A stretch of DNA of 64,000 nucleotides from Anaerosporomusa subterranea (GCF_001611555.1 NZ_LSGP01000026.1:62001-126000), one strand, 5' to 3'; shown: positions 34,092 through 43,821, counted from the stretch's first letter. The notes: generated by a model not told the origin, from the sequence alone. Numbers and translations: made by a program.

Positions 34092-35777
34092 ATGAAAAAA
34101 ATTCTAGTGATCGGTGGAGTGGCAGCTGGATTAAAAGCTGCCGCTAAAGCACGCCGCTGTGATTCGCAGGCAAGCATTACCGTATTGGAAAGAGGGAAAA
34201 TCATTTCTTATGGTGCTTGCGGGATGCCTTATTATGTGGGAGGCGACGTTAATGACATTGACGATTTGATGAAGACACCGGTAGGTGTTTTACGCAGTCC
34301 AGGATATTTCAAAAATGCTAAAGACATTACTGTACTCACTCAAACGGAAGCAATGGCGATAGACCGGGATTCTAAGGTAGTAACGGTGAAAAACCTTGCT
34401 ACCGGTGAAGACGATACGCTACCGTATGATAAACTCGTTATCGCTACCGGCGCTTCTGCTATCAAACCTTCGCTGCCGGGAGTAGAACTGGGTAATATTT
34501 ATTCCCTTTGGCATCCTGATGATGCTAAAGCAATCCGTCAGGGAATAGAAGCCGGAAAGTTTAACCGTGCGATCATTATCGGTGCAGGGCTGGTCGGCAT
34601 GGAAATGGCTGAGGCATTGACTAAGCAGCAGCTACAGGTAACCGTAGTTGAGATGAAAGATCAAGTATTTCCCGCTTTCCTTGATCCTGAAATAGCGGGA
34701 GTTGTCTCTAAATATGCGGCAGAGAAAGGTATTAATTTGCTGGCTGCGGAAAAAGTAGAAGCCTTTATCGGTGAGACGGAAGTAACAGCGGTTAAGACGG
34801 ACAAACGCACCATCCCAGCCGATCTGGTGGTATTAGCGATTGGTGCAAGACCCAATGTGGAATTGGCTAGGGCAGCTGGACTGACTATTGGTACAACTGG
34901 CGCAATTTCGGTTGATGATGAAATGCGGACCAGTGATCCGGATATATACGCCGGCGGCGACTGTGTAGAAAATATCAACATAATGTCGGGACAGAAAGTG
35001 TTTGCTCCTATGGGATCTACGGCCAATAAACATGGCCGCGTAATCGGTGAAAACCTGTGCGGTGGTCATGTCAAATTTAAGGGTGTGTTAAACACAGTTA
35101 TTGCCAAGGTACATAGCCTCACTGTCGGCAAGACTGGATTAAGTGAACGTGATGCGAAGCAACTGGGCTATGACTACATCACCGTTATGGTTGCCGGTCC
35201 TGATAAGCCGCATTATATGGGAGCAAAATCTATCACCATAAAATTAATCGCTGATGCCAATACCCGAAAAGTTCTCGGAATGCAGGCTGTCGGCGAAGGA
35301 GAGGTAGCCAAAAGGGTGGATGTTGCCGCAGCGGTGCTGACAATGGGAGGAACGATTGACGATTTATTTGACATCGACCTGTCATATGCGCCGCCGTATA
35401 ATTCGCCTATAGACAATTTAGCGGTGGCCGCCAATGCGGTTATGAACAAACTGGCAGGTAAGTTTAATGGTATTTCACCCATAACAGCCAAGGAAAAGAT
35501 GCAAACCGGTAAAGCCGTGTTCCTTGATGTGCGTACTCCCGATGAATGTAAGCAGATACGTCTGGCAGACTGTCCGAATATCAAATATATTCCTCTTGGG
35601 CAGCTACGCAGCAGGCTGGCAGAACTGAATAAAGCGGATGAAATTGTAGCGTTTTGCAAAATCAGCCTGCGGGGCTATGAGGCAGAAGGCTTTCTAGAAG
35701 GCGCCGGCTTTGAAAACGTCAAGGTTCTGGAAGGCGGCATTGTGTCCTGGCCGTTTGCTTGTGAAAAAGAAGAATGA
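34092..35777 (+). CDS. CoA-disulfide reductase-rhodanese fusion (CoADR-RHD, persulfide reductase)
   Basis: This 561-residue flavoprotein has FAD motif IGGVAAGLKAAAK, the active Cys in SYGACGMPYYVGG (near residue 43), NAD(P)H motif IIGAGLVGMEMAEAL and FAD loop IYAGGDCVE. A C-terminal rhodanese domain (about 465-555) has the active Cys in VAFCKISLRGYEA. Enzymes of this architecture reduce CoA persulfides, polysulfide or sulfur at the expense of NAD(P)H. It is the central enzyme of a CstR-controlled operon. Confidence 0.9.
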   Translation: MKKILVIGGVAAGLKAAAKARRCDSQASITVLERGKIISYGACGMPYYVGGDVNDIDDLMKTPVGVLRSPGYFKNAKDITVLTQTEAMAIDRDSKVVTVKNLATGEDDTLPYDKLVIATGASAIKPSLPGVELGNIYSLWHPDDAKAIRQGIEAGKFNRAIIIGAGLVGMEMAEALTKQQLQVTVVEMKDQVFPAFLDPEIAGVVSKYAAEKGINLLAAEKVEAFIGETEVTAVKTDKRTIPADLVVLAIGARPNVELARAAGLTIGTTGAISVDDEMRTSDPDIYAGGDCVENINIMSGQKVFAPMGSTANKHGRVIGENLCGGHVKFKGVLNTVIAKVHSLTVGKTGLSERDAKQLGYDYITVMVAGPDKPHYMGAKSITIKLIADANTRKVLGMQAVGEGEVAKRVDVAAAVLTMGGTIDDLFDIDLSYAPPYNSPIDNLAVAANAVMNKLAGKFNGISPITAKEKMQTGKAVFLDVRTPDECKQIRLADCPNIKYIPLGQLRSRLAELNKADEIVAFCKISLRGYEAEGFLEGAGFENVKVLEGGIVSWPFACEKEE

Positions 35778-35883
35778 AGAGCATTGTTAGGATAGCATAG
35801 AAGTTTTGTAACATTAAACAGTAATATGAATATCAGTATTATGATGAACTGGTTTTCATATGAAAAAGTTGGGAGGGAGTTAT

Positions 35884-36399
35884 ATGAAACAAGACAGAGG
35901 CTGGAGCCCTTATCTTGCCGGGGCACTCAGCGGCTTGGTGTCAATAGGCTCTGTTTGGTTTGTTGGTAAATACCTTGGTGCATCGACAACTTTTGTCCGT
36001 ACGACCGGAATGCTGGAGAAGATCTTTTCTCCTGAACGGGTCGCAAGCATGCCTTACTTTATCAAGGAAGTACCAATGATTGACTGGCAATGGATGTTCG
36101 TTATAGGCGTTGCCCTCGGGGCATTCGTGGCAGCGAAGTCATCCGGCAGTTTTCGCTGGCAGGCAGTTCCTACTATGTGGCAGGAACAGTTTGGGCCACA
36201 CATCACGCCAAGGGCAAAAATTGCCTTTATCGGTGGAATTGTGGCCATGTTCGGCGCGCGGCTTGCCGACGGCTGCCCTAGCGGGCATGGCTTAAGCGGT
36301 TCGCTGCAGCTTGCAGTCAGCGGATTTATTGCGCTAGCCAGTTTCTTCATCGGCGGCCTGATTTCGGCGAATTGGCTTTATAAAGGTGGTGGAAAGTAA
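35884..36399 (+). CDS. YeeE/YedE-family sulfur transport protein, first half
   Basis: This 171-residue membrane protein has about four membrane helices and the conserved motif LADGCPSGHGLSG, with the Cys used in thiosulfate/sulfur passage in YeeE/TsuA. Large YeeE proteins are a fusion of two such halves. Here two genes overlapping by one base encode them. The ATG follows GGGAGGGAG. Confidence 0.82.
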   Translation: MKQDRGWSPYLAGALSGLVSIGSVWFVGKYLGASTTFVRTTGMLEKIFSPERVASMPYFIKEVPMIDWQWMFVIGVALGAFVAAKSSGSFRWQAVPTMWQEQFGPHITPRAKIAFIGGIVAMFGARLADGCPSGHGLSGSLQLAVSGFIALASFFIGGLISANWLYKGGGK

Positions 36400-36923
36400 T
36401 GGATTTGATTTATGGTCTGATTACCGGTGTTTTGTTTGGCATCTTTCTGCAGAAGGGCCGTGTGCTGCGTTATGACAAGCAGATTGCAGCCCTGCGGCTG
36501 CAGGATATGACCATCGTCAAATTTATGCTGTCCCATGTCGCTGTAGCCATGGTCGGCGTTTATCTGCTCTATGATCTGGGATTGGTAAAGCTGTCCTTGA
36601 AGCCTACCATCCTAGGCGGGGTCATTATCGGCGGCTTACTGTTCGGCTTAGGCTGGGGATTGCTTGGCTACTGCCCGGGCACTTCCTTGGGAGCGTTGGG
36701 TGAAGGACGATGGGATTCTGTTTGGGGTATTTTAGGTATGCTGGTCGGGGCAGGGTTATATGCTGAAGCCTATCCATACTTAGAAAAGACTGTTCTTACT
36801 TGGGGTAATTACGGCAAAATTACTATTCCTCAAATTTTAGGCGTCAATCATTGGTTGATCATTGTACCGTTTTTACTAGGGACGGTTTTCTTGTTCCGAT
36901 GGTTAGAGAAAAGAGGGCTGTAG
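36399..36923 (+). CDS. YeeE/YedE-family sulfur transport protein, second half
   Basis: This 174-residue membrane protein with about four helices carries GLLGYCPGTSLGALGEG, the second conserved Cys motif of the family. TAATG junction with the preceding gene implies coupled translation and a heterodimer. It probably imports thiosulfate or another sulfane-sulfur compound. Confidence 0.82.
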   Translation: MDLIYGLITGVLFGIFLQKGRVLRYDKQIAALRLQDMTIVKFMLSHVAVAMVGVYLLYDLGLVKLSLKPTILGGVIIGGLLFGLGWGLLGYCPGTSLGALGEGRWDSVWGILGMLVGAGLYAEAYPYLEKTVLTWGNYGKITIPQILGVNHWLIIVPFLLGTVFLFRWLEKRGL

Positions 36924-36995
36924 GCAGTTGATCTGTTGCTGATTCGCGTGCGGAAAGACTTGGTAGCAGCTGTATATTATCGTAAAGTATAAGAA

Positions 36996-37045
36996 CACCG
37001 GAGTATCCGACTCAGTCTGAGTCAGGTATTCCGGTTTTTAATTTT
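36996..37045 (+). terminator. Terminator of the cstR operon
   Basis: ACACCGGAGTATCCGACTC pairs with GAGTCAGGTATTCCGGT, followed by T-rich sequence. It resembles the terminator at 40156 closely enough to suggest a shared origin. Confidence 0.88.
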
Positions 37046-37327
37046 TAGCTTCTGTGCTTATCAGACTTGAAAATGCAGGCGTGGAGTTTTTTTACTCATT
37101 TTGCCTTTAAGCTATGGAACTCGTAATTCCAATGCTGAGGCCAAGCGATTTTGAAAACTTCACGCAGCATATCATCATGCTTAAAGGAACTGCATATGTC
37201 TTTCATAAGGGCAATTATGATATATGAACATATGTCATCAGAAAGGGGGCAAGAAATGATCTTCTTTATTTGATAAAAGCTAAAAAGGGATTCCCAAAAT
37301 AAAAAAGTAGAGGAGTTAGTAGTCCAT
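37046..37327. other. Intergenic stretch with no supported gene
   Basis: I see no promoter of standard type. A minus-strand open frame crosses it (37096-37401) but overlaps the start of gltS, lacks a ribosome binding site and matches nothing I know, so it is at most a remnant. Confidence 0.4.
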
Positions 37328-38557
37328 ATGAAATTTGAAATTATTAAATCGGTATTGACCTTCACCTTTGATAATATCGGCACTATGACTTTGGCAGCCA
37401 TACTGTTAATGGTCGGTTACTGGGTGAAAAAAAAGGTGCCACCGCTAGAAAAGTTTTGTATACCTGCTCCTGTCGTCGGTGGATTTATTTTTGTATTCAT
37501 CAACTTTATGTTCTATTTAAGTGGCGCGGTAGCATTCAAATTTGATTCCACTTTCATGGGAGCCTTTATGCTTGCTTTCTTTACAACGGTCGGTTTAGGA
37601 GCAAGCCTCAAAGTTCTGCTGACAGGCGGCAAGCTGCTTCTCTTGTACTGGGTGGTTAATGTGGGTGTAACCATAATGCAAACGGGAATTGGCATCGGCT
37701 TAGGCCCAATGGTCGGTTTACATGCGGTCTATGGCATCATATCTGGACCGATCGCACTAGTTGGCGGACATGGCGGAGCCGCGGCGTACGGGCAGACGCT
37801 CGAGGGAATGGGCTTCCCCGGAGCAAGTCTAGTCGGCTTAGCGTCTGCAACCTTTGGACTCGTTGTAGCCAGTCTGATCGGCGGACCGCTCGGTAGGAGG
37901 CTGGTCGTCCAATACGATTTGAAACCAAACCTTGACGATAACTTCACTATCGATACCAGCGGTTATCAAGAAACCATAAAAGTGGAAATGGATTATGGCA
38001 ATACTATGAAAAACATAACCGCCCTGCTTCTGTGCATGACTCTTGGATCTGTTATCGTTGGCTGGCTCGGCAAATTGATTAGCATGACAATCCCCACCTA
38101 TGTCGGCGCGATGTTCTTTGCTGTTCTAGTTCGCAATCTCAACGAAAAATATCATTTTTACAAGTACAGCATGGAGTTTAACGATAAACTAGGAGATATC
38201 TGCTTGGGCATCTATCTTTCCATGGCCCTGGTTACCCTCAAACTTTGGGAACTGGCTGAACTGGCATTGCCTCTGATCATCGTATTATGTGTGCAAACGG
38301 TTGTTCTGGTCGTACTCACCTATATCGTGATATTTAGAATCCTTGGTAAAAACTATGATGCGGCAGTTATGTGTTCCGGATTAATCGGCCATGACATCGG
38401 TTCAACACCGACAGCGGTGGCGAATATGACCACCATTATGGAGAAATACGGTCCGTCGCGTAAAGCGTTGATTATCGTTCCTATTGTTGGTGCGTTTCTT
38501 ATTGACGTTTTTTATCAACCGTTTGTCATCTGGTGCATCAACATATACGCAAAATAA
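37328..38557 (+). CDS. gltS: Sodium/glutamate symporter (GltS family)
   Basis: This 409-residue protein has about ten to twelve membrane helices in two inverted halves. GltS motifs are VGLGASLKVLLTGG, then GPIALVGGHGGAAAYGQ near residue 140, and GHDIGSTPTAVANM near residue 355. It exchanges glutamate with sodium. Its position directly before formimidoyltransferase genes suggests import or export of glutamate coupled to formiminoglutamate metabolism. Confidence 0.9.
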   Translation: MKFEIIKSVLTFTFDNIGTMTLAAILLMVGYWVKKKVPPLEKFCIPAPVVGGFIFVFINFMFYLSGAVAFKFDSTFMGAFMLAFFTTVGLGASLKVLLTGGKLLLLYWVVNVGVTIMQTGIGIGLGPMVGLHAVYGIISGPIALVGGHGGAAAYGQTLEGMGFPGASLVGLASATFGLVVASLIGGPLGRRLVVQYDLKPNLDDNFTIDTSGYQETIKVEMDYGNTMKNITALLLCMTLGSVIVGWLGKLISMTIPTYVGAMFFAVLVRNLNEKYHFYKYSMEFNDKLGDICLGIYLSMALVTLKLWELAELALPLIIVLCVQTVVLVVLTYIVIFRILGKNYDAAVMCSGLIGHDIGSTPTAVANMTTIMEKYGPSRKALIIVPIVGAFLIDVFYQPFVIWCINIYAK

Positions 38558-38588
38558 TGGGAGCTTATTGCTGTAAAGGAGAATCATC

Positions 38589-39485
38589 ATGCTAAAACTA
38601 GTCGAATGTGTACCTAACTTTAGTGAAGGCCGCCGTCCTGAGGTCATAGATGCAATCGTCGGCGAGGCCCGGGCAGTCTCCGGCGTTAAGGTTCTTGACG
38701 TCAAGCCAGATGCCAGTCATAACCGGGTGGTTGTCACATTAGTGGGCGAACCCCAGGCAGTCAAAGCAGCTGCCTTCCACGCCTGCGCCAAAGCAGCTGA
38801 ACTGATTGATATGGAACAACACCACGGCGAACATCCGCGCATTGGCGCGACGGATGTAATTCCTTTTGTTCCAATCAGCGAAGTCAGTATGGAAGAATGC
38901 GTAGAATTAGCTGAGCAATTAGGTGCGGAAATTGCTGAGAAGCTAAACATTCCTGTATATTTGTATGAGGCGGCTGCCAAATCTCCAGCCCGCAAGAATC
39001 TGCCAGATATCCGAAAAGGTCAATATGAGGGCTTGAAGCAGGAAATCGTCAAACCGGAGCGCCATCCCGACTTCGGGCCGGCAAAAATGCACCCGCGCGC
39101 AGGCGCTACGGTTGTTGGAGCCCGTCAGTTCCTTGTGGCGTATAATATCAATCTTGGTACGAGCGATGTCAAGATCGCCAAGAAGATTGCCAACTGCATC
39201 CGTGAAGCCAAAGGCGGATATAAGTATGTCAGGGCGTTGGGCGTCATGATCGAAGACCGTAATGTCGCCCAAGTCACCATCAACATGATTGATTATACAG
39301 GTACTCCTCTGTTTCGTGTGTTTGAGACGGTTAAGTCTGAAGCGGCCCGCTATGGCGTCAATATCATTGGCAGCGAATTGGTTGGTTTGACGCCAATGCA
39401 GGCGCTGCTTGATGTTGCGGAGTTCTATCTGCGGTTAGAGGGCTTTGACCGCAAGCAAGTGCTTGAAAATCGTCTGTTTGAATAG
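38589..39485 (+). CDS. ftcD: Glutamate formimidoyltransferase
   Basis: This 298-residue protein corresponds to the N-terminal formiminotransferase domain of FTCD: VECVPNFSEGRRPEVIDAI at the start, then HPRIGATDVIPFVP near residue 83, with catalytic His in the HPRIGATD segment. It transfers formimino from formiminoglutamate to tetrahydrofolate, giving glutamate. It starts after AAAGGAG and is followed 9 bp later by the cyclodeaminase gene. Confidence 0.93.
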   Translation: MLKLVECVPNFSEGRRPEVIDAIVGEARAVSGVKVLDVKPDASHNRVVVTLVGEPQAVKAAAFHACAKAAELIDMEQHHGEHPRIGATDVIPFVPISEVSMEECVELAEQLGAEIAEKLNIPVYLYEAAAKSPARKNLPDIRKGQYEGLKQEIVKPERHPDFGPAKMHPRAGATVVGARQFLVAYNINLGTSDVKIAKKIANCIREAKGGYKYVRALGVMIEDRNVAQVTINMIDYTGTPLFRVFETVKSEAARYGVNIIGSELVGLTPMQALLDVAEFYLRLEGFDRKQVLENRLFE

Positions 39486-39494
39486 GGGGAGAAT

Positions 39495-40121
39495 ATGCTA
39501 GTCCAACAAACAGTAGCTGGTTTTATTGCCGAATTATCTTCTGACTCGCCGGCGCCAGGCGGCGGCAGCGTCGCTGCGCTTTCTGGTGCATTAGGAGCAT
39601 CCTTGGTAGGCATGGTGTGTCGGCTGACGATAGGCAATGCAAAATACGCCGCAGCGGACGTGGCGATGCGCGGTGCGTTGGTCAAAGTGGATGAATTGAA
39701 GGATACACTGACCAGATTAATTGATAAAGATACTGCTGTTTTCAATCAAGTGATGGCTGCTTACCGTTTACCGAAAACAACAGATGCAGAAAAAACCAAT
39801 CGTAGTGAAGTGATCCAGCTAGCTCTGAAAGAGGCTGCTGCATTGCCGCTATCTGTGGCTGAGCATTGCCTAGCCTTGCTTGAATTATCAAAACAGGCTT
39901 TAGTCAACGGCAATGCCAACGCGTCTAGTGACGCGGCTGTAGCTGGCGCAATGGCTCATGCCGGGTTGGCGGCTGCGTTATATAATGTAAGAATCAATGC
40001 GATGTCGATAAAGGATGAAGAATTTGCTGTCGCTCTGCAGAAGTCGGCCAAATCGCTGAAATCTCGTGCGGACAGCATGTACAAGGAATTAGAAGCCGCT
40101 GCCGATGTGAAAATCGGTTAA
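39495..40121 (+). CDS. fchA: Formiminotetrahydrofolate cyclodeaminase
   Basis: This 208-residue all-helical protein has the FchA/FTCD C-terminal signature SPAPGGGSVAALSGALGASL near residue 17 and KYAAAD. It deaminates 5-formimino-THF to methenyl-THF and ammonia. With the preceding enzyme it feeds C1 units into the folate (Wood-Ljungdahl) pathway. Confidence 0.92.
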   Translation: MLVQQTVAGFIAELSSDSPAPGGGSVAALSGALGASLVGMVCRLTIGNAKYAAADVAMRGALVKVDELKDTLTRLIDKDTAVFNQVMAAYRLPKTTDAEKTNRSEVIQLALKEAAALPLSVAEHCLALLELSKQALVNGNANASSDAAVAGAMAHAGLAAALYNVRINAMSIKDEEFAVALQKSAKSLKSRADSMYKELEAAADVKIG

Positions 40122-40155
40122 GTTTAAATAGAAAAGTTCATACTTCCCAAAACAG

Positions 40156-40207
40156 AAAAACCGGAGTAACCGACTCATCCGAGTCATGTACTCCGGTTTT
40201 TTTATAT
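40156..40207. terminator. Terminator between fchA and pdxT
   Basis: AAAACCGGAGTA-ACCGACTC pairs with GAGTCATGTACTCCGGTTTT, followed by a T run. It serves the convergent fchA and pdxT genes, touching the pdxT stop codon. Confidence 0.88.
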
Positions 40208-40794
40208 TATGCCGTCTGTGCTTTGCGGACTTTATCGGCGAAGTATTTGTGAAAAGTCAAATCAGACGTTAATTCAGGATGAAAAGCTGTTGCCAGCATG
40301 TTATCCTGTTCGACGGCCACAATTTTGTCATCAATTTTAGCTAGTATTTTTACATCTTGACCTACGCTCTCTACATACGGAGCTCTGATAAAAACCAGCG
40401 GAATAGGGGTGTTGGCTATATCCGGCAGTACCGTGTTGACTGAAAAACTGTCCAACTGACTGCCATAACCATTGCGTTGAACACAAATATTCATGACGCC
40501 CAAATGGTTGTCAGGCTGCCCACTGATGGATTTAGCCAGCAGAATCATACCGGCGCAGGTTCCCCAGACGGGTAGGCCTGCTTTTATTTTTGCGGTCAGC
40601 GGTTCCAAAAGGTCAAATTCACGCAACAGCTTGCCCATGGCGGTCGATTCACCGCCTGGGAGAATCAGGCCATCCACATCTTCCAATTCCATCGTGGTTT
40701 TAACCAGTATTCCCTTTACCTGCGGCAGACTCTGTAACCGATCCAAATGCTCTTTAATCGCTCCCTGCAGCGCCAGTACGCCGATTGTCAGCAT
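40207..40794 (-). CDS. pdxT: Pyridoxal 5'-phosphate synthase glutaminase subunit
   Basis: This 195-residue class I glutamine amidotransferase has the start IGVLALQGAIKEHL, the oxyanion/nucleophile region GTCAGMILL (Cys near residue 79), and the catalytic His-x-Glu in AFHPELT. It supplies ammonia to PdxS. It follows pdxS by a single base. Confidence 0.95.
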   Translation of the reverse strand: MLTIGVLALQGAIKEHLDRLQSLPQVKGILVKTTMELEDVDGLILPGGESTAMGKLLREFDLLEPLTAKIKAGLPVWGTCAGMILLAKSISGQPDNHLGVMNICVQRNGYGSQLDSFSVNTVLPDIANTPIPLVFIRAPYVESVGQDVKILAKIDDKIVAVEQDNMLATAFHPELTSDLTFHKYFADKVRKAQTA

Positions 40795-40795
40795 G

Positions 40796-41674
40796 TTACC
40801 ACCCTCTGTTAGCTAACCGGTCTTGTTCAATAATCTTGTCGATTTCGATGCCGACCATGGGTTCGCCCAAGTCTTCGGAGATATCAGCAAGCTTAGCGGG
40901 ATCATTATAATAGGTAGTAGCTTGAACAATGGCTTTTGCACGCTTCTCTGGATTACCAGATTTGAATATGCCTGAGCCAACAAAGACGCCGTCACAGCCT
41001 AACTGCATCATCAGGGCAGCATCAGCCGGTGTGGCAATGCCACCGGCGGCGAAATTAACGACCGGCAGGTTGCCGTGTTCCCATACATATTCGATTAAAT
41101 CAAACGGTGCTCCCATTTCTTTGGCAATGCTCATCAACTCTTCTTTGGGCGCTGCTTTGACTCGCCGCATATCGGCAGACATGGTACGCATATGGCGGAC
41201 TGCTTCAACTACATTGCCGGTGCCGGCCTCGCCTTTGGTACGAATCATTGCGGCTCCCTCGCCGATTCGACGCAGCGCTTCACCGAGATTTCTGGCGCCG
41301 CAGACAAAGGGAATCTTAAATTCTTTTTTATTAATATGATACAGGTCGTCGGCAGGAGTTAGCACTTCGCTCTCATCAACATAGTCAATACCGATTGCCT
41401 CTAGGATTTGGGCTTCGACAAAATGACCAATACGGGCTTTGGCCATAACCGGGATGGAAACTGCCTGCTTAATCTCTCTGACCATTTTCGGGTCTGACAT
41501 GCGCGCTACGCCGCCATCCTTGCGGATATCGGCAGGTACTCGCTCTAACGCCATAACCGCTACAGCGCCGGCTGCTTCAGCGATTTTTGCCTGTTGGGCA
41601 TTGGTGACATCCATAATGACGCCGCCTTTTAACATTTGTGCTAGGTTCTTGTTTAGTTCATATCTGTTATCCAT
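40796..41674 (-). CDS. pdxS: Pyridoxal 5'-phosphate synthase subunit PdxS
   Basis: This 292-residue PdxS/SnzP TIM barrel has [42 protein letters not shown], and KGEAGTGN. It makes PLP from ribose 5-phosphate, glyceraldehyde 3-phosphate and PdxT ammonia. ATG 41674 follows AGGGG; the longer upstream frame overlaps the operator region and is not used. Confidence 0.96.
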   Translation of the reverse strand: MDNRYELNKNLAQMLKGGVIMDVTNAQQAKIAEAAGAVAVMALERVPADIRKDGGVARMSDPKMVREIKQAVSIPVMAKARIGHFVEAQILEAIGIDYVDESEVLTPADDLYHINKKEFKIPFVCGARNLGEALRRIGEGAAMIRTKGEAGTGNVVEAVRHMRTMSADMRRVKAAPKEELMSIAKEMGAPFDLIEYVWEHGNLPVVNFAAGGIATPADAALMMQLGCDGVFVGSGIFKSGNPEKRAKAIVQATTYYNDPAKLADISEDLGEPMVGIEIDKIIEQDRLANRGW

Positions 41675-41703
41675 GATAACCCCTCGCTTTTCTCGTCTTA
41701 TTC

Positions 41704-41740
41704 TGATACAATCAATTGTACCGATACAGTTTTGTACTGC
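41704..41740. promoter_or_regulatory. Candidate PdxR operator between pdxS and pdxR
   Basis: Direct repeats GATACA at 41705 and 41723 and TTGTA at 41716 and 41732 give alternating half sites, the arrangement MocR-type regulators use. A further GTATCGATACAG palindrome lies at 41812-41823 in the start of pdxR. Binding by PdxR is inferred from position. Confidence 0.6.
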
Positions 41741-41788
41741 CGGCAATAAATTTTTATTAGTTTAGCAAACAAAGGACGGCCTGACAAG

Positions 41789-43252
41789 ATGAATGAGCAA
41801 TTTTTTGATTTTGTATCGATACAGTTGAGTAAAGACAATAAAGATTCGCTATATGTTCAGCTGTATGGCGCGTTGCGAGAGCTAATTTTACAGGGAAAAC
41901 TAAGTCATGGCTACCTTTTGCCGCCTGTTCGAAAGTTCGCAGCCTTTTTAACGGTTAATCCGGGCACAGTCGTTAATGCCTATAAGCTGCTAGAACAAAA
42001 CGGCTATATTTTTTCCCGTGCCGGCAGTGGCAGCTATGTTGCTGAAATTCATGATCAAGTCCTTGCTGAAGCGGAGCAGACTGTTTTCGAAACAGACATG
42101 GAAGCCTTTGCTGAAACTCTTGCTGATAGCATAGCGCCAATTGCTAATGACTGCATTGATTTGGCTAGTATTACTCCTGATCCTGAAATGGTACCGATTG
42201 AAGATTTTAAAAGTGTGCTGATTGAAGTGATCGACAGGGATAAAGGATATGCCTTCACCTATCAAGAGGGGCAGGGCTACTATCCGCTTCGGGAGGCCAT
42301 ATCGCTTTATTTGAAACCCCAAGGGGTTAATTCTATACCCGAAAATATGCAGATCATTTCTGGAGCCCAGCAGGGGATTGATATTGTTGCTAAGGCGCTT
42401 TTACGTTATGGAGACTATGTGTTTACCGAAAGCCCTACATACCCTGGGGCAATTGCAGCTTTCCGTTCGCGGGGGGCCAAAATTATTGAAATTAGCATGG
42501 AAGAAGATGGTATTAATATTGCCGAGCTTGAACAAAAGTTGCGCAGTTTCCGGCCTAAATTGCTTTATGTCATGCCAAATATCCAGAACCCTACAGGCTG
42601 GTCCTATTCCCTGAATAAACGCAGCCGGCTAATGAGTCTGGCAAGATATTATGATGCGATTGTTTTGGAAGATGATTATATTAGTGAACTCAATTTTTCT
42701 AACAGTAGCCTGGCACCGTTAAAAGCCATTGACCGTGATGGGCGCGGGATTTATCTTAAAAGTTTTTCTAAACTGTTCATGCCTGGTTTGCGTTTGGCCT
42801 TTTTAGTAACTCCGCCGCATTTGGCAAATACGATTATGTCAGTTAAGCACCATTCTGATATTTCTACAGCAGGACTGACGCAACGCGCTTTTGATTTATA
42901 TCTGCGTAAAGGCGTCTGGGACAAACACATCGCCAGTGTACGTAATCTCTATGCAGAACGTTACCAAGCGACTCTAGATGCGATTAGCCGGTATCTGCCG
43001 GAGGTCACTTGCCATAGCCCGCATGGCGGTCTGACATGCTGGCTGGAACTGCCTAAAGGATTGTCCGCCGAAAAGATTGTACAGCAGGCGAGAGATAAAA
43101 AAGTGTTGTTAACGGCAGGGACTGCTTTCTTTCCCCGTCGTCCCATTGACAGCTATTTGCGAATAAGCTTTGCTGTTGCTGATTGTGACAAGATAAAGCA
43201 GGGGATACAAACGCTTGGCGAGGTCATACAGGAGCAGATTTACCGGATTTGA
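41789..43252 (+). CDS. pdxR: PdxR-type MocR transcriptional regulator
   Basis: This 487-residue protein joins an N-terminal GntR winged helix (YGALRELILQGKLSHGYLLPPVRKFAAFL) to a class I aminotransferase-like domain (from about residue 120) with the PLP Lys in KSFSKLFMPGLR. PdxR proteins sense PLP and control pdxST. The divergent arrangement with pdxST supports this. It starts after AAAGGACGG. Confidence 0.88.
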   Translation: MNEQFFDFVSIQLSKDNKDSLYVQLYGALRELILQGKLSHGYLLPPVRKFAAFLTVNPGTVVNAYKLLEQNGYIFSRAGSGSYVAEIHDQVLAEAEQTVFETDMEAFAETLADSIAPIANDCIDLASITPDPEMVPIEDFKSVLIEVIDRDKGYAFTYQEGQGYYPLREAISLYLKPQGVNSIPENMQIISGAQQGIDIVAKALLRYGDYVFTESPTYPGAIAAFRSRGAKIIEISMEEDGINIAELEQKLRSFRPKLLYVMPNIQNPTGWSYSLNKRSRLMSLARYYDAIVLEDDYISELNFSNSSLAPLKAIDRDGRGIYLKSFSKLFMPGLRLAFLVTPPHLANTIMSVKHHSDISTAGLTQRAFDLYLRKGVWDKHIASVRNLYAERYQATLDAISRYLPEVTCHSPHGGLTCWLELPKGLSAEKIVQQARDKKVLLTAGTAFFPRRPIDSYLRISFAVADCDKIKQGIQTLGEVIQEQIYRI

Positions 43253-43320
43253 AAAATAGATTTCCGAACGATTTAACTTCATTTTTTATAAATGAATCCA
43301 GCGCATGCGCATAAAGCCTC

Positions 43321-43439
43321 TTGACGGTGAAAGAAACTAGTACTATTATTTAAACTAAGTGAGATCTGAAACTAGTATATACGGCTAATCAGAAAACTGA
43401 AGGCCAAGGAAGCTACATGTTATGCTTCCTTGGCCTTTT
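43321..43439 (+). promoter_or_regulatory. Promoter and sulfur-leader hairpin G plus terminator
   Basis: TTGACG (43321-43326) and TATTAT (43344-43349) are 17 bp apart. Hairpin G (43383-43405) has outer stem GGC/GCC, loop UAA/AG, inner stem UCAG/CUGA and loop AAAA. The terminator AGGCCAAGGAAGC with GCTTCCTTGGCCT and TTTT overlaps it. The downstream gene is broken. The neighbouring 43253-43320 holds nothing else. Confidence 0.8.
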
Positions 43440-43532
43440 CCGTATCCTGGAGAAGCTTTCATACTGTCGGGGAAATCCGGGACCGCACAAGATGCCTTTG
43501 CTTGAAGAAAAAATTTGAAAGAAGGAATCTTC

Positions 43533-43812
43533 ATGACAGAGAAAAGGTTTGACCGACAAAGTGCATTTCTACTTTTACAAGAGTATGTAAAAAATGAAAT
43601 TTAAGCATTCATTAACCGTTGAGGCGGTTATGCAACACTTTGCCCAATTGTTTAATGAACCAGACGAAGACAAATGGAGAGTAATTGTGTTATTGCATGA
43701 TATCGATTTTGAAATATATCCCGCAAGGCAAGGCGGAGGAATGAGGCGTACCGAGAGTGCGCCGATTGACGACAACGCGGTATTGCGGAAAATATACCGC
43801 CAGAATATATAA
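43533..43812 (+). pseudogene. Frameshifted, truncated HD-domain hydrolase
   Basis: ATG 43533 follows GAAAGAAGG and opens FDRQSAFLLLQEYVKNEI, then hits TAA. From 43594 the next frame continues KHSLTVEAVMQHFAQLF and VIVLLHDIDFE, the H-HD start of small HD-family phosphohydrolases. A one-base loss near 43598 would restore the usual EYVKNENLxKHSL. After LLHDIDFEIYP the sequence departs from the family (RQGGGMRRTES) and soon stops, so the C terminus is also lost. Confidence 0.68.
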
Positions 43813-43821
43813 GGATTAGAG

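Noticed and set aside
37096-37401. Minus-strand open frame of about 100 residues
   Set aside because: It overlaps the start of gltS, has no ribosome binding site and matches nothing I recognise.
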